Source: Pseudomonas sp. QS1027 (GTDB lineage Bacteria; Pseudomonadota; Gammaproteobacteria; Pseudomonadales; Pseudomonadaceae). Taken from it: a stretch of 64,000 nucleotides of DNA. The notes beneath the pieces are model-generated. The model searched no databases and had not been told where the DNA came from. It worked only from the letters and a program-made list of their open reading frames with translations. Each line of letters begins with the position of its first letter. Within the stretch, counting starts at the first letter, position 1. The DNA is taken from the NCBI RefSeq assembly GCF_002814235.1, contig NZ_PHSU01000004.1, positions 124,001-188,000 on the forward strand, given 5' to 3'. Made by a program: the position numbers and the translations under genes. This document shows, piece by piece, positions 45,323-53,979 of the stretch.

Positions 45323-45336
45323 GTTATACGAATAAC
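45323..45336. promoter_or_regulatory. LacI-type operator, copy 4
   Basis: GTTATACGAATAAC, identical to copy 1, in the same divergent region but 170 bases nearer the HisD-like gene. Two sites in each of the two divergent regions would allow repressor looping. Confidence 0.78.
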
Positions 45337-45365
45337 ATTACTGTCTCGTTAGCCTGCTTCAACAT

Positions 45366-45393
45366 TGCGTCTGTGCTGCGTCAGGTTGCGTCA
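45366..45393 (+). promoter_or_regulatory. TGCGTCA tandem repeat site A
   Basis: Three direct copies: TGCGTCT at 45366, TGCGTCA at 45377 and TGCGTCA at 45387, spaced 11 and 10 bases, that is one helical turn each. It lies 106 bases upstream of the HisD-like gene. The same N3-spaced repeat occurs at 51328, 51420 and 57277. Confidence 0.7.
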
Positions 45394-45498
45394 TCAATGA
45401 GGAGGCTGCGAAATTGCCCGGAGCAGGGGGCTGGGAAAAGATGGTTGGCAATGCTGGGTGCATGCTGCGTGCACTCAAGAACCACCTGGAGCCCATTG

Positions 45499-46782
45499 AT
45501 GATTCGATATCTGAAAACCAGTAAACCGGTTGAAGCCCAAGCCGAGATTGCTGCCCAAGTCCGCGCCACTGTTGAGCAAATCATTGCCGACGTCGCCAGC
45601 AACGGCGACGCCGCCGTGCGTGAATACTCGAAGAAGTTCGATCACTGGTCGCCGGTCTCCTTCCGGTTGACCGACGAGGAAATTGCCGCGTGCGTCGAGA
45701 GTCTTTCGGAGCAGGAAATCGGCGATATAAGGTTCGCCCAGGCCCAGGTTCGCCGTTTTGCCGAAGTGCAAAAAGCTTCCATGCACGATGTCGAAGTCGA
45801 AACCCTGCCGGGGGTGATCCTCGGGCACCGCAATATCCCGGTGAACTCGGTGGCTTGTTATATCCCGGGGGGGAAATACCCGTTGCTGGCCTCGGCCCAT
45901 ATGAGTGTGCTGACCGCCAAAGTGGCGGGGGTGAAACGTGTGATCGCCGCGGCCCCGCCGTTTGATGGCAAGCCCCATCCCGCCATCGTGACCGCCATGT
46001 ACCTGGCCGGTGCCGATGAAATCTATTGCGTCGGTGGGGTGCAGGCGATTGCCGCCTTTGCCCTGGGCACCGACACCTTCAAAGCGGTGGACATGATCGT
46101 CGGCCCCGGCAACGCCTATGTCGCCGAAGCCAAGCGCCAATTGTTCGGCAAGATCGGTATCGACCTGATCGCCGGCCCCACCGAAACCCTGGTGATTGCC
46201 GATGACAGCAGCGATGTCGAAATCATCGCCGCCGATTTGCTTGGCCAGGCCGAGCATGGCATCAACTCGCCCGCGGTGTTTCTGACCAATAGCGCGGTGT
46301 TGGCTGAAACCCTGCCGGCGGAAATAGAACGTCAGTTGACCCTCCTGTCGACCGCGCCTGTGGCTTCAGTCGCCTGGCGTGACTATGGCGAGATCATCTT
46401 GTGCGACACCGTCGACGAGCTGGTGCAGGAAGCCGACCGCATTGCCTCCGAGCACGTGCAGGTGATGACCCGCGATCCGCTGTATTTCCTCGAACACATG
46501 ACCAACTACGGCGCGCTGTTCCTCGGTGAGCGCACCAACGTCTCCTACGGCGACAAGGTCATCGGCACCAACCACACCTTGCCCACCACCGGTACCGCGC
46601 GTTACACCGGCGGCCTGTGGGTCGGCAAGTTCATCAAGACCTGCACCTACCAGCGGGTACTGACGGATGAAGCGTCCGTGCTGGTGGGCGAATACTGCTC
46701 GCGCTTGTGCGGCATGGAAGGCTTCGCCGGGCACAAGGAGCAGGCGGATATCCGTATTCGTCGCTACAAGAAGCCCGCTTGA
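45499..46782 (+). CDS. HisD-family dehydrogenase (not histidine biosynthetic)
   Basis: A 427-residue NAD-dependent dehydrogenase of the histidinol dehydrogenase family. It shows [35 protein letters not shown], the zinc/catalytic segment [19 protein letters not shown] and [24 protein letters not shown]. Its isolated position with sugar-type genes, and the residues around HTLPTTG..YTGG, place it nearer the sulfopropanediol dehydrogenase-like (HpsN) relatives than biosynthetic HisD. It would oxidise an alcohol through an aldehyde to an acid. The ATG at 45499 has GGAG seven bases upstream; a GTG at 45316 overlaps the operator and was rejected. Confidence 0.85.
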   Translation: MIRYLKTSKPVEAQAEIAAQVRATVEQIIADVASNGDAAVREYSKKFDHWSPVSFRLTDEEIAACVESLSEQEIGDIRFAQAQVRRFAEVQKASMHDVEVETLPGVILGHRNIPVNSVACYIPGGKYPLLASAHMSVLTAKVAGVKRVIAAAPPFDGKPHPAIVTAMYLAGADEIYCVGGVQAIAAFALGTDTFKAVDMIVGPGNAYVAEAKRQLFGKIGIDLIAGPTETLVIADDSSDVEIIAADLLGQAEHGINSPAVFLTNSAVLAETLPAEIERQLTLLSTAPVASVAWRDYGEIILCDTVDELVQEADRIASEHVQVMTRDPLYFLEHMTNYGALFLGERTNVSYGDKVIGTNHTLPTTGTARYTGGLWVGKFIKTCTYQRVLTDEASVLVGEYCSRLCGMEGFAGHKEQADIRIRRYKKPA

Positions 46783-46805
46783 GGGCAATCGCCCAGCCAC
46801 TCCAG

Positions 46806-46832
46806 GCTCCCCACCCGGGGAGCTTTTTTTTT
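46806..46832 (+). terminator. Rho-independent terminator of the HisD-like gene
   Basis: Stem GCTCCCC / GGGGAGC with ACCC loop, followed by nine T residues. Confidence 0.96.
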
Positions 46833-46865
46833 GCCCCATGGAACATGCGGAATAATGTAGCCCGA

Positions 46866-46914
46866 CAAAAAAACGCTGGATCACTCCCTCATTAAAGAGG
46901 TCATGATCCAGCGT
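46866..46914 (-). terminator. Terminator of the Pot-type operon
   Basis: Arms ACGCTGGATCA (46873-46883) and TGATCCAGCGT (46904-46914). On the minus strand the stem is followed by a run of T (the A tract 46866-46873). The 20-base loop is unusually long but contains a small inner stem (CTC...GAG). Confidence 0.85.
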
Positions 46915-46951
46915 CGAGGTGGGTGTCAGGTCAGGTTCAAACCCTTGTCAT

Positions 46952-48031
46952 TCAGGCCGGCAGCACCACGAAACTCTCGGGTTTGCAGGTAAGCGCCACA
47001 TCGGTGCCTGGCGGCAGCGCGTGACTGCCGGGGGTGGGCAGTTGCTGGCATTTGAGGTCGAGGCTGCCACCGGCAACCACCACTCGGTAAATCACCCGGT
47101 TGCCGATGAATGAGGTGTCTTTGACTTTCCCGACAAAGGCGCCGTCGGCCAGCGTGGTGCCGAGCACCGGCTCAAGACCGATGGTCTCGGGGCGGATCGA
47201 CACATTGACCGGCCCGGCTCCCAGGCTGGCTTTGGCGTTGTGGGCGTAGCGCCCGAACGGCAGCTGCACATAGCCGTCACGGGTATCACCCAGCCCGTAG
47301 GTGCCGTTGACGATATTGGTGTCGCCGAAGAATTTCGCGGCGAACAAGGTGCGGGGCGACCAATACATCTCCTGTGGCCCGCCGATCTGCTCGATGCCGC
47401 CCTTGTTCAGCAGCACGACGCGGTCCGAGAGGATCATCGCTTCGTCCTGGTCGTGGGTGACATAGACGAAGGTGGTCGAGGTCTCTTCGTGGATGCGTTT
47501 GATCTCGTTGAGCATATGGTGGCGAATCTTCAAGTCCAGGGCCGCCAGCGGTTCATCCAGCAGCAGCACGGCGGGCCGGTTCACCAGCGCCCGGGCCAGG
47601 GCCACACGCTGTGCCTGGCCGCCGCTGAGCTCGGAGATCCAGCGGTTCTTGAAGCTTTCCAGTTGCACCAGCTCCAGCGCCTTGCTCACTTCACGCTTGA
47701 TCTCATCCTTGGGTTTCTTCTTCAGGCGCAGGCCGAAGGCCACGTTGTCGAACACATCCAGGTGAGGGAACAGGGCGTATTTCTGGAACACCATATTGAC
47801 CGGGCGGTGTTCGGGCGCCAGGGACGTGGAGTCCTTGCCGTCGATCACCACCTTGCCGGTGCTGGGCTCCTCGAAGCCGGCGATGATGCGCATCAGGGTG
47901 GTCTTGCCGCAGCCGCTGGGGCCGAGCAGGGTCAGGATCTCGTTGCGCTTGACCGTCAGGTCGACTTTGCCCAGGGCGGTCAGGTTGCCGTAGCTTTTGG
48001 AAATGCCGGTCAGTTCAATGCTATTGGTCAT
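46952..48031 (-). CDS. PotA-type ABC transporter ATPase
   Basis: A 359-residue ATPase with Walker A GPSGCGKTTLM, the FQKYALFPHLDVFDNVAFGLRLKK loop, signature LSGGQAQRVALARALVNRP, Walker B VLLLDEPLAALDLKIR and H loop YVTHDQDEAMILSDRVV. A TOBE domain follows at about residues 275-355. It belongs to the spermidine/putrescine/2-aminoethylphosphonate-type importers. It is the last gene of a four-gene operon, five bases after the permease stop. Given its context in a sugar-like cluster, the ligand need not be a polyamine. Confidence 0.93.
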   Translation of the reverse strand: MTNSIELTGISKSYGNLTALGKVDLTVKRNEILTLLGPSGCGKTTLMRIIAGFEEPSTGKVVIDGKDSTSLAPEHRPVNMVFQKYALFPHLDVFDNVAFGLRLKKKPKDEIKREVSKALELVQLESFKNRWISELSGGQAQRVALARALVNRPAVLLLDEPLAALDLKIRHHMLNEIKRIHEETSTTFVYVTHDQDEAMILSDRVVLLNKGGIEQIGGPQEMYWSPRTLFAAKFFGDTNIVNGTYGLGDTRDGYVQLPFGRYAHNAKASLGAGPVNVSIRPETIGLEPVLGTTLADGAFVGKVKDTSFIGNRVIYRVVVAGGSLDLKCQQLPTPGSHALPPGTDVALTCKPESFVVLPA

Positions 48032-48036
48032 GGTGA

Positions 48037-48828
48037 TTACTCTACGGTTTCAGCACGTTCAAGTTCGAGACGACGACGGCGCAAGGTCATGACCAGGCCG
48101 GCAATGGCGATAATGGCGATGGTCACCACCAGCATGAATACCGAGGCGGCATTGATGGTGGGGCTGACGGCGCGGCGCATCATCGAAAGAATCATCAGGG
48201 GCAAGGTGGTATCGCTACCGGTGACGAATACGGTGATCAGGAATTCGTCCATGGACAGCGCCACCGCCAGGATCGCGGCACCGGCGATGGTCGGGCCGAT
48301 GATCGGCAGCGTCACCAGCCAGAATGCCTTGAGCGGCGAGGCACCCAGGTCACGGGCGGCTTCTTCGAACGACAGATCGAAGTACTCCAGCCGTGAACGC
48401 ACCGACTCGACGAAAAACGGAAAGGTGAACAGCGTATGCCCGATGATCACCGTCAGCAGCGAGCGGGGCAGGCCGATCAACGAGAAGAAAATCACCAGGG
48501 CGATCCCCAGGAACAACCCGGGCAAGGTGATGGGGGCGAAGTTCATAAAGGCGAACACGGCCTTCACGCGACCTTTCATGCGCATCAGCGCCAGTGCCGA
48601 GAACGTGCCCAGCAGCGTGGTGAGAATGGCCGAACTGACGGCGACGATGGCACTGTTGGTCAGTGCCGTCATGAAGTCCGAGCTCTTGAACAGCGCCTCA
48701 TACCATTGGGTCGAGAAACCTTCGAACGGGAACGACAACGAGGCCGATGAGTGAAAGCTGAACAGCGCGATAATCGCGATGGGTGCATAGAGGAACAGCA
48801 TGTACACGTAAGTGAATAACCGAATCAT
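48037..48828 (-). CDS. PotC-type ABC transporter permease
   Basis: A 263-residue permease with about six hydrophobic helices. The EAA loop is YFDLSFEEAARDLGASPLKAFWLVTLPIIGPTIAGAAILAVALSMDEFLITVFVTG. It pairs with the PotB-type permease encoded 27 bases upstream. Confidence 0.93.
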   Translation of the reverse strand: MIRLFTYVYMLFLYAPIAIIALFSFHSSASLSFPFEGFSTQWYEALFKSSDFMTALTNSAIVAVSSAILTTLLGTFSALALMRMKGRVKAVFAFMNFAPITLPGLFLGIALVIFFSLIGLPRSLLTVIIGHTLFTFPFFVESVRSRLEYFDLSFEEAARDLGASPLKAFWLVTLPIIGPTIAGAAILAVALSMDEFLITVFVTGSDTTLPLMILSMMRRAVSPTINAASVFMLVVTIAIIAIAGLVMTLRRRRLELERAETVE

Positions 48829-48855
48829 GGCGAGTTACCTTTTGGTGGGCGGCAT

Positions 48856-49791
48856 TCAGTCGTGGTAACGCTTGCCGGGGGCGAGGTTTGCAGCCCGCAA
48901 GACCCCCAGCAGCAGCGCGTACACCAGCATGAATACAATCAGCAGCAGGTAGGCCATCGCCGCCCCCAGCGGCCAGTTGCCGACCGAGCGAAACTGGTTG
49001 GCGATCACCAGGCCGGTGGTCATCGCATCCCTGCCGCCGAGCATTTGCGGCGTGACGTAGTCACTGGCGGCGAGGACGAAGGTGAACATGAACGAGCTGA
49101 CAATGCTTTTGTGCGCCATCGGCATGATCACCCGCCAGAGGATGGTAGCGCCGCCGGCGCCCAGGTCGGCAGCCGCCTCCAGGTAATCGCGCTTGATATC
49201 CCGCAGGCCCGACACCAGCAGCAACAGGGTGAAAGGCAGCATGATGTGGACCAGGGTCAGCACCACCGAGAACTTGCTGAACACCAGCCATTCCAGCGGT
49301 TGGTCGATCAGGCCGAAGTGCTGCAACGTCGAGTTGATCACCCCGTTGGTGCCCAGGATCGAGCGCCACGCATAGACCCGTACCAGGTAGCTGGAAAACC
49401 ACGAGATCAGGGCCAGGTACAACACGGCATTGGAGCGTGTTCGATAAACGATGTAGTAGGCCACCGGGGCACTGATGACGGTGGAGAGCAAGGCGGTCCA
49501 GAAACCGTTTTGCAGGGCGATCCACAGCGATTCATAGAAACCGCTGGCGCTCAGGGCCCTGGCATAGTTGGCCAGCGTCGCGGCGGGCTCCATGCTGAAG
49601 GTCTTGGCGGTCCAGAAACTGGCGACCAGCAGCAGCACTGAGGGCACCAGGAAGAACACCAGCAGGAAGAACAGCGGGGGCGATGCCAGCCAGTATCCGC
49701 TGAGGGTTTTTTTATCGATTTTGCTGGGGTTGGCGGCCTTCGAATCCTTGCCTTCAAGGGTGATGGGTTCGCTGTTGTTGAGTACGGTCAT
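48856..49791 (-). CDS. PotB-type ABC transporter permease
   Basis: A 311-residue permease: a polar N terminus of about 30 residues, then about six helices. The EAA loop is IKRDYLEAAADLGAGGATILWRVIMPMAHKSIVSSFMFTFVLAASDYVTPQMLGG. The gene lies 95 bases downstream of the binding protein gene. Confidence 0.93.
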   Translation of the reverse strand: MTVLNNSEPITLEGKDSKAANPSKIDKKTLSGYWLASPPLFFLLVFFLVPSVLLLVASFWTAKTFSMEPAATLANYARALSASGFYESLWIALQNGFWTALLSTVISAPVAYYIVYRTRSNAVLYLALISWFSSYLVRVYAWRSILGTNGVINSTLQHFGLIDQPLEWLVFSKFSVVLTLVHIMLPFTLLLLVSGLRDIKRDYLEAAADLGAGGATILWRVIMPMAHKSIVSSFMFTFVLAASDYVTPQMLGGRDAMTTGLVIANQFRSVGNWPLGAAMAYLLLIVFMLVYALLLGVLRAANLAPGKRYHD

Positions 49792-49886
49792 GGTGAGGTT
49801 GCCTGTGCTTTTTTTCGATAACGAGGGCGCTTTGGCGTGAGCAGGGCGTGTTCGAAAACACGCACTCTACGGTTCTCTCGACAGCT

Positions 49887-51047
49887 CTAGAACGAGCCTT
49901 TGAAGTTCGCCCACTGATCGATCCATTCCGCATAGGTGACATAGCTGTCAGAGCTCAGGGGCGGCTGGCCATAGAGTTTGGATTTCTCGAAGAAGCTGTC
50001 CAGGTGCTCATAGTCGAAGGTGTTTCTCAGCTCGGCGGAGAGCAGGGGGATGGCCTTGGGATTGACGACGGCGGAGAACATGGTGGTTGCCATCTTGGCC
50101 TGGGTTTCGGCTTCCAGTGTCTTGTTGATGAAATCCAGGGCGAGGGGGATGTCCTTGGCCGTTTTCGGAATGAACAAGGCATCGCACCAGAGGGCAGCGC
50201 CTTCCTGGGGCACGGAGAGGGCGGTCGTTACGCCGCGCTTGGTGGTTTCGCTCGGGGTATTGGCGGACGCCGAGAACACCGCATCCACTTCGCCCGATAC
50301 CAGCAGGGAAACCGCATCGCCCGAAGAGGCGGCAAATACGCGGCACTGATCACGGTACGGCTTGAGTTTCTCGAAGCAGTCCTTGAACTCGGCATGGGTC
50401 AGGTTCGGGTATTTGTCGCCGTAGCCGCCAATGGTCGCGATCAGTGACCAGTTCGAGGTGCCGTCATCGACAAAGGTCAGCCGGCCCTTGAGTTTCGGGT
50501 CCAGCAGATCCTTGTACTCAGTGGGTTTGCTGACCTTCTTGGGGTTGTAGACGATGGTGTTCATGCCCCACAGCAGCGGAATGCCCCATTGCTTGCCGTC
50601 CCAGTACCAGCGACTGCCTTTGTAGAACAGCGGCAGGGTGTTGTCGGCCGAGTAGTTGGGGATCTTCGAGGTGTCGATGGCCTTGAGAAGGCCCATCTCC
50701 TTGTAGATCTTCTCGTAGCCCAGGGCGTACATGGTCAGGTCAAGCTGTACAGGATCGGTGCCGGCCAAGCGGGCGGTAATGTCGTCCTGGTTGCTGGCAT
50801 AACTGGAGTGCACGGTGATACCGCGCTGCTTGCGCCAGTCGGCCAACTCGGCCTCACCGGTTTCACCTTCCCAGCCGAGAATTTCCAGGTGGCCACCGGT
50901 GGCGGCAAACACGCTGGGGGCGAACGAACCGATATACAACCCGGCAGCAGAGGCGGCGGCGCCGAGCAAGAACGTGCGCCGTTTCAAACTGAGGGACTCC
51001 AGGTCAATGCCGGTCAAACCATAACCCGTCTCATTTTCTTTTTTCAT
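49887..51047 (-). CDS. PotD-type substrate-binding protein, Tat-exported
   Basis: A 386-residue binding protein with a twin-arginine signal (SLKRRTFLLGAAASAAGLYIG, about residues 26-46) preceded by a long polar N region. The body shows HLEILGWEGETGEAELADWRKQRGITVHSSY, then WGIPLLWGMNTIVYNPKKVSKP and DAVFSASANTPSETTKRGV. Usual PotD has a Sec signal, so Tat export is a variation. The ATG at 51047 has AGGAACT upstream. It is the first gene of the importer operon. The ligand-site Asp/Trp residues of polyamine binders were not clearly seen, so a different ligand is likely. Confidence 0.88.
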   Translation of the reverse strand: MKKENETGYGLTGIDLESLSLKRRTFLLGAAASAAGLYIGSFAPSVFAATGGHLEILGWEGETGEAELADWRKQRGITVHSSYASNQDDITARLAGTDPVQLDLTMYALGYEKIYKEMGLLKAIDTSKIPNYSADNTLPLFYKGSRWYWDGKQWGIPLLWGMNTIVYNPKKVSKPTEYKDLLDPKLKGRLTFVDDGTSNWSLIATIGGYGDKYPNLTHAEFKDCFEKLKPYRDQCRVFAASSGDAVSLLVSGEVDAVFSASANTPSETTKRGVTTALSVPQEGAALWCDALFIPKTAKDIPLALDFINKTLEAETQAKMATTMFSAVVNPKAIPLLSAELRNTFDYEHLDSFFEKSKLYGQPPLSSDSYVTYAEWIDQWANFKGSF

Positions 51048-51327
51048 TTCGAGTTCCTGCCTAGGGGGTGGGTGCAAATTGTTGTATGCGGTGGTGTAGA
51101 TCGGCAGTGTTATGGCCAGCATTGATCCATGCAGCTGGGGAGGCGGGTAAGGCCTCCACTGATCCGATTGACTCTTCCTCGACTGGGCGACGCGGGGCTT
51201 TTTCTCGGGTCAGGAGATCAAGGCTTGAAGCGGCGCGCCCAGCGCTTGATAGGCTCGGCTTGTTGTTTTCATGGATTGAGTATTCGCTGGGCAGGCAGGG
51301 CACTCAATTTCGCAGGCCTTTTAAAAG

Positions 51328-51344
51328 CGACGCACTCTGACGCA
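51328..51344 (-). promoter_or_regulatory. TGCGTCA tandem repeat site B
   Basis: On the minus strand it reads TGCGTCA-GAG-TGCGTCG. It points toward the Pot-type operon, about 281 bases upstream of the binding-protein start. Confidence 0.66.
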
Positions 51345-51419
51345 TCAAAGTGACCTAATCGGCGCAGCCGGCGCCTGCTGGCGATGGTTCTCCCCGGGCG
51401 GCAGGGAAGGGTGGGCGGT

Positions 51420-51436
51420 TGCGTCAACCTGCGTCT
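51420..51436 (+). promoter_or_regulatory. TGCGTCA tandem repeat site C
   Basis: TGCGTCA-ACC-TGCGTCT, 120 bases upstream of the ThDP pseudoenzyme GTG. The distance matches site A before the HisD-like gene (106 bases). Confidence 0.68.
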
Positions 51437-51556
51437 CTTTTGCCAGGGGTGCGAAATTGAGCCAGGCCTGTTCCAGGCCAATACTCCCGAGGCGATTCTT
51501 GGACGAGGCGCGGTGCATTCGCGCCGAGGCCTGCGCCTGTTTGACGGGAGTGTTGC

Positions 51557-52657
51557 GTGAAACTCACTGGTGGCCAGATTGTTGCGAAAGCGCTGAAAGC
51601 GAACGGTGTCGATTATGTGGCCGGGATGCCGGGTGACGGCTCGTGGGCGCTGTTGGAGGCGCTGTTGGCGCCGGGGACCGATATTCCGTTTATCCACGTC
51701 ATGCAGGGGCACAGCGCCGTTCATCTTGCCGATGGCTACTTCCGTGCCTGCGGCCGTCCCATGGCCGTCGTGCTGACGGGGCCGACGGGCATTGCCAAAG
51801 CGTTGGGAGCCCTGGCGGTTGCCCGGGAGGACGCCTCGGCGCTGCTGCTTATCAGCGATGCCCGGGTCGAGGCGGCTGCCGCTGACCCGAAAGAGCAGGC
51901 GCTGGTGTCGGTGATCGAGCAACTGCCCCAGGCCCTGCGCCAGGCGTTCGATACGATGCTGAGTGAGCGCGTCGGTCCGGTCAGCCTGGCGATTGACGTG
52001 GCGGTTCAGCACGCCTCCATTGACGCCCGCCTGCCGCCCGCGATCTTGCGGGCGGAACCCCAGGCCATCCGGCGAAAAATAGCCGTATTGCGCGAAGGTC
52101 GCGGGTCGCGCTCGGTGCTGGAAGGGGATGCGCTGCTGGTGGTCGGAGACAGGCGCATCCAGGCCATGGTCCGCGAGATGTTCCCCCTCCATTACCCGGG
52201 CCGGCATCTCAGCGCGGGGAATCCCGAGACCCTGGGGTGGGCGGTTCCCGCGGCCATCGGGGCGAAGCTCGCGATGCCGGCGCGCCAGGTGGTGTGCGCC
52301 GTGGGCAGCGGGGATTTCCTGCAGTCAATGCAGGAGATGGCGGTGTGCATGATGCACAGCATTCCGGTGGTGTTCCTGGTGTTCAACAGCAGTGGCGATG
52401 GGGGCGTAAGCGATGGGCAAGCGCTGCCCATGGCGCCGCATCGGGCCGGTGAGTTCAATTTGCCCGACGGCAAGCCTTACTCCCCGGATTTTGCCGGGAT
52501 TGCCCGCAACTTTGGCCTTGAGGCCTGGCGGGTCGAGTACGCTTCGCAACTCAATCCCACGCTGATCAAGGCGCTGAACAGCAAGGGACCGTCACTGGTC
52601 GAGGTGATGGCCGCGCGGCAGGGCCATGAAGCGGCCCTGCAAGCGCCTCAGTCCTGA
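51557..52657 (+). CDS. Two-domain ThDP-family pseudoenzyme
   Basis: A 366-residue paralogue of the ThDP enzyme at 42593-44380. Residues 1-155 match its PYR domain (MKLTGGQIVAKALKANGVDYVAGMPG) and residues 165-366 match its PP domain (GNPETLGWAVPAAIGAKLAMP). The central domain of about 200 residues is absent. The catalytic Glu is replaced (MQGHSA, Gly51), the metal Asp of GDG is Ser251 (GSGD), and the second Asn ligand is Ser278 (FNSS). It therefore should not bind Mg-ThDP or catalyse. The frame is open and has GGGAG six bases before a GTG start, so it is probably expressed, perhaps as a regulatory partner. It is convergent with, and overlaps by ten bases, the XRE gene. Confidence 0.85.
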   Translation: MKLTGGQIVAKALKANGVDYVAGMPGDGSWALLEALLAPGTDIPFIHVMQGHSAVHLADGYFRACGRPMAVVLTGPTGIAKALGALAVAREDASALLLISDARVEAAAADPKEQALVSVIEQLPQALRQAFDTMLSERVGPVSLAIDVAVQHASIDARLPPAILRAEPQAIRRKIAVLREGRGSRSVLEGDALLVVGDRRIQAMVREMFPLHYPGRHLSAGNPETLGWAVPAAIGAKLAMPARQVVCAVGSGDFLQSMQEMAVCMMHSIPVVFLVFNSSGDGGVSDGQALPMAPHRAGEFNLPDGKPYSPDFAGIARNFGLEAWRVEYASQLNPTLIKALNSKGPSLVEVMAARQGHEAALQAPQS

Positions 52658-53541
52658 CCGCCCCAGACAATGGTGGCGTTGTCGCCGGTCATGTATTCCC
52701 GCACTTCCAGGGGAATGGACTGATCACTGGGTAGCACGGCGGTGGCGTTGCGCAGGTGATGCTTGCGGATCTTGCCCTTGTCCACGAGCCCGAGGGCCAT
52801 GCGGGTGGAGAAGGGTTGGCGGAACGAGGACGAGGCCACCCCCGTCACCAGTCCATAGAGGAAGCGGATCGGGCGACGATGTTGTGGCGTCAGGATCGAA
52901 AACGTCATCTCGTTACGTTGCTTGCCTTCAAAATCGACCATGAACAGCCGGTCGCCCAGCAGCAGGCAAAACCCGTGATAGGTGAATGAATAGCCAATCT
53001 TGCCGCTGCCATCGCGCAAGGGAAAGCGTTCCACGGTGACGTACTGCACCATCGAATCGGCGCGATACAGGCAGGTGACCGAGCGCAGGATCCGGCCCTT
53101 GTAGATCGATGAGTTGTGGTAGCGGTAATAGACGCCCAGATAGTCTTCGAGCAAGTCGACCGACTGTTTGGCCAACGGCAGGAAATGATTGAATTGCTCC
53201 GAGGCGCGCAGGTCCGTCGGCAACTCGTTTTCATAACCTTCATAGAACTTCTTGAACTCGGCGGGTGGGCGGAAAAGATCTTCCGCTTCCATCATGAAAT
53301 AGCGGCCGATTTTCTGAAGGATTTTCTGTGAAGGGACGTGCTGGCCCACCAGGTACTTGTTGAACTGCTGGCGATTGACATCAACTTTGCGGCACATGTC
53401 GGCCACGGATCGACAGGACTCCACCAGGGTACTCAGGTTCTTCTGCACATTGGCTTGCAAGTCACTGCGTACCTGCTGTCGCTCCGGATGCGAAGTGGCG
53501 GCGGCTAACGACAGGGTGGGTAAGTCTGCGCGACTGGGCAT
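52648..53541 (-). CDS. XRE-family regulator with a C-terminal sensor-like domain
   Basis: A 297-residue regulator. A helix-turn-helix lies at about residues 30-80 (VADMCRKVDVNRQQFNKYLVGQHVPSQKILQKIGRYFMM) and is followed by about 200 residues without a named family, rich in aromatic and charged residues (YRYHNSSIYKGRILRS, GYSFTYHGFCLLLGDRLFMVDFEGKQ). It lies in the middle of the cluster and is divergent from the Gfo/Idh operon. It is the leading candidate to bind the TGCGTCA repeats. The ligand is unknown. Confidence 0.82.
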   Translation of the reverse strand: MPSRADLPTLSLAAATSHPERQQVRSDLQANVQKNLSTLVESCRSVADMCRKVDVNRQQFNKYLVGQHVPSQKILQKIGRYFMMEAEDLFRPPAEFKKFYEGYENELPTDLRASEQFNHFLPLAKQSVDLLEDYLGVYYRYHNSSIYKGRILRSVTCLYRADSMVQYVTVERFPLRDGSGKIGYSFTYHGFCLLLGDRLFMVDFEGKQRNEMTFSILTPQHRRPIRFLYGLVTGVASSSFRQPFSTRMALGLVDKGKIRKHHLRNATAVLPSDQSIPLEVREYMTGDNATIVWGGQD

Positions 53542-53591
53542 TGTTCTCTCGATGGGCTGGGTTAAGTCGCCAGTTATTCAAGTTATAGCGC

Positions 53592-53606
53592 GGTTATCGA
53601 ATAACC
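53592..53606. promoter_or_regulatory. Palindrome resembling the LacI operator, with one base fewer
   Basis: GGTTAT-CGA-ATAACC. The arms equal those of the operator at 45138 (GGTTAT...ATAACC), but the spacer is three bases rather than four. It lies 51 bases upstream of the XRE start. It may be an autoregulatory or degenerate LacI site. Confidence 0.5.
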
Positions 53607-53716
53607 TTTTGCTTAACCGTCATAACCTCCTCAAATACTTGAGCGTCCTGGTACTGGATAAAGCATGTTTCATGCCGGTTTATAGTGGGCAGCGGTCACT
53701 TTCATCGACCCGCGTA

Positions 53717-53733
53717 TGCGTCAGATTGTAAGC
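53717..53733 (+). promoter_or_regulatory. TGCGTCA half site D
   Basis: TGCGTCA-GAT-TGTAAGC: the first half is perfect and the second degenerate. It is upstream of the Gfo/Idh gene. Confidence 0.45.
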
Positions 53734-53979
53734 GGTTTTGCCCATTATCAGGCAATGCTGATGCGCAAGAAGCTGCTGTTTTTCAGGGCAACATCCATTC
53801 GCCGGGATTTTCCCGGTTACTCGCGACCCCAGTCAGTAACAGATTGATTTTTCGCGGGTAACACGGCGCGTCCTGGCGGGGTGCTTCAGTTCGCGTCAGG
53901 TATCGACCGTGTGCGAAATGGAGAAAGAAAACATCCGCCTTGATACTCGACTCCGTGCTCTCTGATGGAGTTTTCAGCT

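Larger units (their letters stand above)
51048..51556. other. Divergent promoter region with two TGCGTCA sites
   Basis: 509 bases without a credible gene between the Pot-type operon and the ThDP pseudoenzyme gene. It holds repeat site B (51328-51344, minus orientation) and site C (51420-51436, plus orientation). Confidence 0.65.
53542..53979. other. Divergent promoter region of the XRE and Gfo/Idh genes
   Basis: 438 bases without a gene. It contains the palindrome GGTTATCGAATAACC at 53592, a half repeat TGCGTCA at 53717, and a weaker CGCGTCAGGT at 53892. Confidence 0.6.

Noticed and set aside
45499..46782. Biosynthetic histidinol dehydrogenase (hisD)
   Set aside because: No other his genes are nearby. 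It is under catabolic-type operators, and its sequence leans to the HpsN-like branch.
46952..51047. Dedicated polyamine importer (potABCD)
   Set aside because: The architecture fits, but the cluster is sugar-like and the binding protein is Tat-exported without clearly visible polyamine-site residues. It is kept as Pot-type only.
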